Source of the DNA: Coprococcus_A sp051877705
GTDB taxonomy: Bacteria > Bacillota > Clostridia > Lachnospirales > Lachnospiraceae
Length of the DNA: 11,215 nt
Direction: 5' to 3'
Assembly: GCA_051877705.1 (NCBI GenBank)
Contig: JBJEJD010000150.1
Span: 1-11,215, forward strand
Shown here piece by piece: positions 6,802-11,215 of the stretch (position 1 is the first letter of the stretch; each line of letters begins with the position of its first letter). Under the pieces are notes generated by a model, which was not told the origin of the DNA, searched no databases, and saw nothing but the letters and a program-made list of their open reading frames with translations. The position numbers and the translations under genes are program-made.

Positions 6802-8079
6802 TTATCTGCGCCTGATGATTTCATGACGTCCAGGACCGTTGGATACCATCGTAACCGGTACCTCCAGTTCCTTCTCAATGAACTCAATATAATTGCGGCA
6901 GTTCTCCGGCAGATCTTCATACTTCGTAATACCTCGGATGTCACATTTCCATCCAGGTAATGTGGTATAGACCGGCTTAGCCTTCTTCAGCAGTCTCGTC
7001 GTAGGGAAATCCTTTGTAATCTGACCATCGATCTCATAACCGACACAAATCGGCAGCTCATCCAGATAACCCAGTACATCAAGTACAGTTAAAGCCACCT
7101 CTGTTGCCCCCTGCACACGGCAGCCATATCTTGATGCAACAGCATCAAACCAGCCCATTCTTCTTGGTCGTCCGGTTGTGGCGCCAAATTCACCGCCGTC
7201 ACCGCCTCTTCTTCTCAGTTCATCAGCTTCCTCACCAAAAATTTCAGAAACAAATTCACCGGCACCTACAGCACTGGAATAGGCTTTAACGACCGTGATG
7301 ACATTCTTGATCTCATATCCCGGAATACCTGCTCCAATGGCCCCATAAGATGCCAGAGTCGATGAGGATGTTACCATCGGGTAAATACCAAAATCCGGAT
7401 CCTTCAATGATCCCAGCTGGCCTTCCAGCAAAATATTCTTATTCTCCTTCAATGCCTGCTGCAAATATGCAAATACATCACAAACATAAGGTTCCACCAT
7501 ATCTCTGTATTCAAGCATAGTATGATAAACTGCTTCCGGATCAAGCTTCTCCTTATGATACAAATGCTCGATCAGGACATTCTTCATCTCAATAACACGG
7601 TAAACTTTCTCTTTAAGACCTTCCTCATCAAAAAGCTCACTGACCTGGAAACCAATCTTGGCATATTTATCGGAATAAAATGGTGCGATACCTGACTTAG
7701 TAGAACCAAAGGACTTGCCTCCCAGTCTCTCCTCCTCATAAGCATCAAATAAAATATGATACGGCATCAGAATCTGTGCACGATCAGATACAAGAATCTT
7801 TGGCTTCGGAACGCCTCTTGAAGTCAAGTCATCCAACTCTTTCACCAGATACGGAATATTCAGGGCGACACCATTACCGATGATACTTGTTGTATGATCA
7901 TAAAAAACACCTGACGGTAAAAGATGCAATGCGAATTTGCCATAATCATTGATAATTGTATGACCGGCATTACTTCCGCCCTGGAATCGGATAATAATAT
8001 CAGATTCTTCAGCCAGCATATCCGTAATCTTGCCCTTGCCTTCATCTCCCCAGTTCGCTCCAACGATTGCTCTAACCAT
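6802..8079 (-). CDS. purA: Adenylosuccinate synthetase, divergent subfamily
   Basis: This enzyme makes adenylosuccinate from IMP, aspartate and GTP, the first step from IMP to AMP. The 425 residues are the usual bacterial length. Visible motifs are NWGDEGKGK at 9-17 with catalytic Asp12, GGSNAGHT at 34-41 with catalytic His40, VTSSS at 236-240, TTGRPRRMGW at 301-310, the LD pair at 333-334 (guanine recognition) and GPGR at 415-418. Several usually invariant positions differ: the 'TTGRGIGP' loop reads STKSGIAP (126-133), the subunit-crossing Arg143 of E. coli is Lys141, Gln224 is Leu222 and Lys331 is Val332. Because the catalytic Asp and His are kept, it is PurA rather than a phage PurZ-type enzyme. 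An AAGGAG site (8088-8093) lies eight bases before the ATG. The XRE gene ends 122 bases upstream with no obvious terminator between, so read-through is possible. Confidence 0.92.
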   Translation of the reverse strand: MVRAIVGANWGDEGKGKITDMLAEESDIIIRFQGGSNAGHTIINDYGKFALHLLPSGVFYDHTTSIIGNGVALNIPYLVKELDDLTSRGVPKPKILVSDRAQILMPYHILFDAYEEERLGGKSFGSTKSGIAPFYSDKYAKIGFQVSELFDEEGLKEKVYRVIEMKNVLIEHLYHKEKLDPEAVYHTMLEYRDMVEPYVCDVFAYLQQALKENKNILLEGQLGSLKDPDFGIYPMVTSSSTLASYGAIGAGIPGYEIKNVITVVKAYSSAVGAGEFVSEIFGEEADELRRRGGDGGEFGATTGRPRRMGWFDAVASRYGCRVQGATEVALTVLDVLGYLDELPICVGYEIDGQITKDFPTTRLLKKAKPVYTTLPGWKCDIRGITKYEDLPENCRNYIEFIEKELEVPVTMVSNGPGRHEIIRRR

Positions 8080-8102
8080 AAACTCAGCTCCTTATATGTT
8101 TT

Positions 8103-8122
8103 TACATGCTGTATATCATGTA
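8103..8122 (-). other. Small hairpin in the purA leader
   Basis: TACATG (8103-8108) and CATGTA (8117-8122) can pair as a 6-bp stem with an 8-base loop. The stem ends nine bases upstream of the purA AAGGAG site. It is short and AT-rich. I see no purine-riboswitch architecture here, so any regulatory role is speculative. Confidence 0.25.
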
Positions 8123-8157
8123 TTTTGTCTTAATAAATCTGTCGACAATACTCTATT

Positions 8158-8186
8158 ATTTTATGCTATATTCCAACAAAAGTAAA
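8158..8186 (-). promoter_or_regulatory. Predicted purA promoter
   Basis: On the minus strand, TTTACT (8181-8186) and TAAAAT (8158-8163) are separated by 17 bases, matching the consensus at 4/6 and 5/6. Transcription from near 8151 would give a leader of about 70 bases. The site starts only 16 bases after the XRE stop codon. No recognisable PurR box or purine riboswitch was seen. Confidence 0.5.
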
Positions 8187-8201
8187 TACCGGATTCAGAT
8201 T

Positions 8202-8447
8202 TTATCCCTCTTTAAGTAAATCTTCCAGACTGACGCCCAGGCAATCCGCCATAACCATCAAAACACTTAATGTTGGATTACATTTTGCATTCTCCAGATC
8301 CGATATATAAGTCCGATGAAGCCCACACATGTTAGCCAGTGCCTGCTGGGATATCCTCCTAAGCTTACGGTAATGCTTAATATTACCGCTCAATACCTGC
8401 TTTATCTTTTCTATTTCCTCATCCAATGACTCTCTTTGTGCATGCAT
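8202..8447 (-). CDS. XRE-family helix-turn-helix transcriptional regulator
   Basis: This 81-residue DNA-binding protein is essentially one Cro/C1-type helix-turn-helix domain after a charged N-terminal helix (1-22). The motif spans about 32-59: ISQQALANMCGL as the positioning helices and HRTYISDLENAKCNPT as the recognition helix and following turn, then VLMVMADCLGVSLEDLL (62-78). The HRTYISDLE pattern is typical of small SinR-like regulators and restriction-modification controller proteins. No restriction, toxin or phage gene lies nearby, so the target is unknown; its own promoter and purA are the nearest candidates. The ATG at 8447 is preceded by GGAGGT (8456-8461) at eight bases, an excellent binding site. 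There is no effector domain, so it probably acts as a dimeric repressor or activator without ligand sensing. Confidence 0.87.
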   Translation of the reverse strand: MHAQRESLDEEIEKIKQVLSGNIKHYRKLRRISQQALANMCGLHRTYISDLENAKCNPTLSVLMVMADCLGVSLEDLLKEG

Positions 8448-8467
8448 CTAAAATGACCTCCGCTGTC

Positions 8468-8484
8468 TAATCTATAATAATCTA
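8468..8484. repeat. TAATCTA direct repeat at 10-bp spacing upstream of the XRE gene
   Basis: TAATCTA occurs at 8468-8474 and again at 8478-8484, separated by TAA, so the copies are in phase by one helical turn. The element is 20 bases upstream of the XRE start codon and overlaps AT-rich sequence where its -10 box is likely to be. It is a plausible autoregulatory operator, but AT-rich 7-mers recur by chance. Confidence 0.35.
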
Positions 8485-8600
8485 ACATCCTCAACAAAAA
8501 TCACTATTCATTCTGTCGAAGTTTGAATTTCACTTTTTATTCAATGTTACCAAATCTGGGAAGGCATTTCAATAGTCTATTTACAAAAAGTAACTTTTTC

Positions 8601-8661
8601 TTGAAAAATAAACAAAAAAACTGCTGTACGTTTACCACTCATAAGTAATCGTACAGCAGTT
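8601..8661 (-). terminator. Rho-independent terminator of the crt-hbd operon
   Basis: AACTGCTGTACG (8619-8630) and its exact complement (8650-8661) form a 12-bp stem with a 19-base loop. On the minus strand it is followed by TTTTTGTTTATTTTTC. It lies 75 bases after the hbd stop codon and separates the operon from the XRE gene. The 8662-8736 stretch between stop and stem holds no gene. Confidence 0.88.
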
Positions 8662-8736
8662 GATATCTCATTACTCTATCAGATCAGCTGGCGCCATATA
8701 TGTACTGATTCAGCAGCTTTCGCCAGTCACAGGGAA

Positions 8737-9570
8737 TTAATATTTGAAGAAACCTTCGCCTGTCTTCTGACCAAGCTTACCACCACGAACCATCTTCTTC
8801 AGCAGTGGATGTGGACGATACTTAGGATCGCCTGTCTCTGTGTAAAGAACGTTCATGATTGCAAGGCAAACATCAAGACCAATTAAATCGCCTAATGCAA
8901 GAGGTCCCATTGGATGGTTAGCACCAAGCTTCATAGCTGTGTCGATACCTGCAGCATCTGCAACACCATCAGCAAGAACGCCGGCAGCCTCATTGATCAT
9001 AGGGATAAGGATTCTGTTTACAACGAAACCTGCAGCTTCTTCAACCTGAACAGGTTCCTTGCCGATTTCAACAGAAATAGCTTTGATCTTGTCAACAACT
9101 TCAACAGGTGTATTAAGACCAGCGATAACTTCGATCAGCTTCATGGATGGAGCAGGATTGAAGAAATGCATACCGATCATAGGTCTGTCTAAGCCAGCAC
9201 CGATCTCTGTGATGGACAGAGAAGATGTGTTTGTAGCAAAAATTGCTTCTGGTTTGCAGATAGCCTGTAATTCTTTGAAAGTCTGTTTCTTGATTTCCAT
9301 GTTCTCGATAGCAGCTTCAACGATCAGATCACAATCTGTACAGATATCTTTAAGACCTGTTGAAATCTTAGCAAGAATCTTGTCAGCATCTTCCTGAGCC
9401 ATTTTGCCTCTTGCTACTTTCTTGGATAAACCTTTTTCGATTTTCTTTTTGCCGTTTGCAGCAAATTCTTCTGTAATATCGCATAAGCAAACTTCATAAC
9501 CTTCTGTCTGAGCGAATACCTGTGCAATACCTGAACCCATTGTACCAGCGCCAATTACTCCTACTTTCAT
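8737..9570 (-). CDS. hbd: 3-hydroxybutyryl-CoA dehydrogenase
   Basis: This soluble enzyme reversibly reduces acetoacetyl-CoA to 3-hydroxybutyryl-CoA, a central step of clostridial butyrate formation. The 277 residues match the usual length of about 280. The N-terminal Rossmann domain has GAGTMGSG at 7-14, and Asp31 at the end of the second strand suggests NAD(H) preference. Catalytic-site residues are Ser117 (NTSS, 114-117), His135 (GMHFFNP, 133-139), Glu147 (LIEVI) and Asn185 (FVVNR). The C-terminal helical domain carries HPMGPLALGDLIGLD (219-233) and ends GGKLGQKTGEGFFKY. An AGGAGGAG site (9578-9585) lies seven bases before the ATG. The crt gene ends 72 bases upstream with no terminator between, so the two are co-transcribed. 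Codon use in both looks more biased than in the large genes of this window, consistent with high expression. Confidence 0.96.
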   Translation of the reverse strand: MKVGVIGAGTMGSGIAQVFAQTEGYEVCLCDITEEFAANGKKKIEKGLSKKVARGKMAQEDADKILAKISTGLKDICTDCDLIVEAAIENMEIKKQTFKELQAICKPEAIFATNTSSLSITEIGAGLDRPMIGMHFFNPAPSMKLIEVIAGLNTPVEVVDKIKAISVEIGKEPVQVEEAAGFVVNRILIPMINEAAGVLADGVADAAGIDTAMKLGANHPMGPLALGDLIGLDVCLAIMNVLYTETGDPKYRPHPLLKKMVRGGKLGQKTGEGFFKY

Positions 9571-9642
9571 TGTAAAACTCCTCCTAACAATAAATTTAAT
9601 TTAAACATTATGGCCTCCAGGCCGTTCCCAAACTATAACAGA

Positions 9643-10419
9643 TTAAGCGTTGATAAAGTTTTTCTCTTTACGCTTTGTAAGGAATGCATCCATACCTTCA
9701 ATCTGGTCATGTGTCTTGAAGCAGCTGCCGAACAGTTTCTCTTCGAGAACGATAGCTTCGTCCATAGGAAGATCAAGACCTTCATTGATGGCTTTCTTGC
9801 AGGCACGAACAGCGATAGGAGCGTTCTTTGCAATCTTGGAAGCAAGTTTCTCAGCTGCCGGAAGAAGTTCATCCTGTGGATATACTTCATTCACAAGACC
9901 AAGCTCTTTAGCCTTTGCAGCATCAATGTTCTTTGTCGTATAAATGATCTCTTTAGCCATACCAGGAGCGATAAGACGAGCAAGTCTCTGTGTACCGCCA
10001 AAACCAGGTGTAATACCAAGGCCAACTTCCGGCTGACCAAAAATAGCATTGTCAGAGCAGATACGGATATCGCAGCTCATGGAGATCTCACAGCCGCCGC
10101 CTAATGCGAAACCATTAACTGCAGCAATTACTGGAATAGGGAATGTTTCAATCTTTCTGAACACATCATTACCCTTCTTACCGAAAGCTTCGCCTTCTTC
10201 AGGTGTTAATGTGCTCATCTGAGCGATATCTGCACCAGCTACAAAAGATTTCTTGCCAGCACCTGTGATGATCAGGGCTCTGATAACATTTACATCTACT
10301 GCATCAAGAGCAGCATTCAGATCATCCAGGACGTCTGAATTAAGAGCGTTTAATGCTTTTTCACGGCTAATTGTAAGAATAGCAATGTTACCTTTTACTT
10401 CATATAATACGGTTGACAT
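9643..10419 (-). CDS. crt: Crotonase (3-hydroxybutyryl-CoA dehydratase / enoyl-CoA hydratase)
   Basis: This cytoplasmic enzyme interconverts 3-hydroxybutyryl-CoA and crotonyl-CoA, the step after Hbd in butyrate synthesis. The 258 residues match the clostridial crotonase length. The oxyanion-hole segments are SFVAGADI (58-65) and GFALGGGCE (103-111). Both catalytic glutamates are present, Glu111 and Glu131 (FGQPEVGLG, 127-135), followed by the typical ITPGFGGTQRL (136-146). The start is placed at the ATG of MSTVLYEV because AAGGGAG (10429-10435) lies nine bases upstream. The open frame extends 26 codons further, to 10497, but that stretch runs through the predicted promoter and has no crotonase similarity. 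It is first in a two-gene operon with hbd. Confidence 0.95.
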   Translation of the reverse strand: MSTVLYEVKGNIAILTISREKALNALNSDVLDDLNAALDAVDVNVIRALIITGAGKKSFVAGADIAQMSTLTPEEGEAFGKKGNDVFRKIETFPIPVIAAVNGFALGGGCEISMSCDIRICSDNAIFGQPEVGLGITPGFGGTQRLARLIAPGMAKEIIYTTKNIDAAKAKELGLVNEVYPQDELLPAAEKLASKIAKNAPIAVRACKKAINEGLDLPMDEAIVLEEKLFGSCFKTHDQIEGMDAFLTKRKEKNFINA

Positions 10420-10462
10420 TTTTTTAACTCCCTTTCTTTGTTGAATTTTTACCTTCATCCTT

Positions 10463-10491
10463 ATTCTACAACACATCATCTGATAAGTAAA
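10463..10491 (-). promoter_or_regulatory. Predicted promoter of the crt-hbd operon
   Basis: On the minus strand, TTTACT (10486-10491) and TAGAAT (10463-10468) are exactly 17 bases apart, matching the consensus at 4/6 and 5/6. Transcription would begin near 10456, about 37 bases before the crt ATG. The remaining intergenic stretch up to 10691 is AT-rich, with runs of A and T at 10507-10540. I see no convincing terminator or operator in it. Confidence 0.55.
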
Positions 10492-10691
10492 TAGCAAATC
10501 TGTATTTTAAAAAAACTTTTTAGATATATTCTTTAAAAAACTGTGTGATTCTCTTTGTTTTACAGTCATTTTACCTATTTACAAATCCGAAAATCAAGAG
10601 GCCCAACCAATTTAAAAGTTAAGATTTTGACAATATTTTAAATAAGTAGCGGTTCTTCACCTTTTAAAAGACTGGCTGTCCCTCCAGCTTT

Positions 10692-11210
10692 TTATTGCCA
10701 TAATGCCTCCATTTGAAAGTCTAAAATCAGATATTCCATGATTTGTTCGTCTTCATATCCCATTTTTCGGTAAAGTTCGATCCATTCGTCAGGCATCAAA
10801 AGCCTATATGCATCGATCTCTGCATCTTTAAGTCCCAAAATATTCGTAAAATGAAGCAGAATATCCAGATTATCTTCCAGCATCTTCTCTTTTACACAGA
10901 CAGCTATATTCGTATGATCCTCCAATCTGAATTCCAATATAATTCTAATATCTGTTATTTTATTATCGAACAGCAGTCCTTCATTCTCCAGAAAAGCGAT
11001 ATCAATGATACTGCTGCTTAAATCTCTGAGCATCAGTTCTTCTTTGTTATACACATATTCTTTTATAGCAATGTTCTCGCCGCCCAATCCTCTATGGGTA
11101 CTCCATTCCATAATTGCAATCCCACCATCTGCTGCATACCCCAGGCTAATCTCATGGAACCACAGAATCCGTTTGTCTCCTGAAAACATGATAGCTGATA
11201 GTAAAAGCAT
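10692..11210 (-). CDS. Unrecognised protein, possibly truncated at the window edge
   Basis: I do not recognise this 172-residue frame. It is predicted soluble, acidic in its second half and without obvious membrane segments apart from a short hydrophobic start (MLLLSAIMF). The N-terminal part (14-100) looks beta-rich (RILWFHEISLGY, DIRIILEFRLED). The C-terminal part (105-172) is helical and ends in EQIMEYLILDFQMEALWQ. The codon before the first ATG (11208-11210) is an open TTA and only five bases remain, so the frame may continue beyond the window. No ribosome binding site can be assessed, and the internal Met8 and Met34 have none. The frame is long with no internal stop, so it is probably real. 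It lies 272 bases upstream of the crt start, and the crt promoter lies between, so it is probably not part of that operon. No strong terminator follows the stop. Confidence 0.6.
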   Translation of the reverse strand: MLLLSAIMFSGDKRILWFHEISLGYAADGGIAIMEWSTHRGLGGENIAIKEYVYNKEELMLRDLSSSIIDIAFLENEGLLFDNKITDIRIILEFRLEDHTNIAVCVKEKMLEDNLDILLHFTNILGLKDAEIDAYRLLMPDEWIELYRKMGYEDEQIMEYLILDFQMEALWQ

Positions 11211-11215
11211 TAAGA

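Noticed and set aside
8088..8200. Purine riboswitch or PurR box upstream of purA
   Set aside because: No conserved purine-aptamer junction or CGAAC-type PurR box was found; only a short 6-bp hairpin is present.
8688..8726. CTGGCG/CGCCAG pair downstream of hbd
   Set aside because: The stem is 6 bp around a 27-base loop with no T-run; the strong terminator at 8601-8661 already accounts for the operon end.
9612..9623. GGCC-TCCA-GGCC mini-hairpin between crt and hbd
   Set aside because: The stem is only 4-5 bp with no T-run; it is too weak to call a terminator or processing site.
9059..10104. Plus-strand open frames opposite hbd and crt (up to 164 codons)
   Set aside because: They are antisense to two certain enzyme genes and their translations show no family features.
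10420..10497. A 26-codon N-terminal extension of crt up to an ATG at 10497
   Set aside because: It has no crotonase similarity, passes through the predicted promoter, and the ATG at 10419 has a well-spaced AAGGGAG site.
10658..10691. Possible terminator after the unrecognised gene (CTGG...CCAG with nearby TTTT and the palindrome CTTTTAAAAG)
   Set aside because: Only 4 bp pair cleanly and the T-run is short, so it is not supported as a terminator.
30..11190. A 12-base inverted match (CATGTTTTCAGG near base 30 and its complement near 11190) at the two ends of the window
   Set aside because: In a window of this size a few 12-base matches are expected by chance, and one copy is inside a hairpin while the other is inside a coding frame, so this is not a mobile-element boundary.

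Overview
All seven recognisable protein genes lie on the minus strand, so transcription runs from high to low coordinates. The moderately AT-rich base composition, strong AGGAG-type ribosome binding sites, a butyrate-pathway crt-hbd pair and a neighbouring pair of large DUF5717/DUF5716-type proteins together suggest a Gram-positive anaerobe of the Clostridia, most likely a gut Lachnospiraceae. This is inference from gene content and recalled family distribution; no search was run.

In transcription order the layout is as follows. (1) 10692-11210: the 3' part, or possibly all, of an unrecognised 172-codon reading frame cut close to the window edge. (2) 10419-8737: a two-gene operon, crt (crotonase) then hbd (3-hydroxybutyryl-CoA dehydrogenase), with a good predicted promoter and a strong Rho-independent terminator at about 8601-8661. 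(3) 8447-8202: a small XRE-family helix-turn-helix regulator with a 10-bp-period direct repeat just upstream. (4) 8079-6802: purA, a divergent adenylosuccinate synthetase, followed by a terminator. (5) 6593-5934: a 219-residue protein resembling the VTC/triphosphate-tunnel fold but lacking several expected residues, with its own promoter, a structured leader and a terminator. (6) 5790-97: a two-gene operon of very large, poorly characterised proteins. The first (1179 aa) has paired N-terminal beta domains and a long alpha-helical solenoid. The second (713 aa) is an Hsp70/actin-like protein with a degenerate phosphate-binding motif, a substrate-binding-domain-like beta region and C-terminal TPR-like helices. 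A perfect 16-bp inverted repeat at 1-48 probably begins this operon's terminator.

The crt-hbd pair would interconvert 3-hydroxybutyryl-CoA, acetoacetyl-CoA and crotonyl-CoA in butyrate formation. No thiolase, butyryl-CoA dehydrogenase or etf gene is present in the window, so those steps must be encoded elsewhere. PurA converts IMP toward AMP.

The 1179/713-aa pair is the best candidate for an undescribed system. It looks like a cytoplasmic two-protein machine in which an Hsp70-like protein, perhaps no longer a normal ATPase, is translationally coupled to a giant solenoid scaffold. Nothing in the sequence reveals its substrate. No mobile element, CRISPR array, tRNA or rRNA gene was seen.
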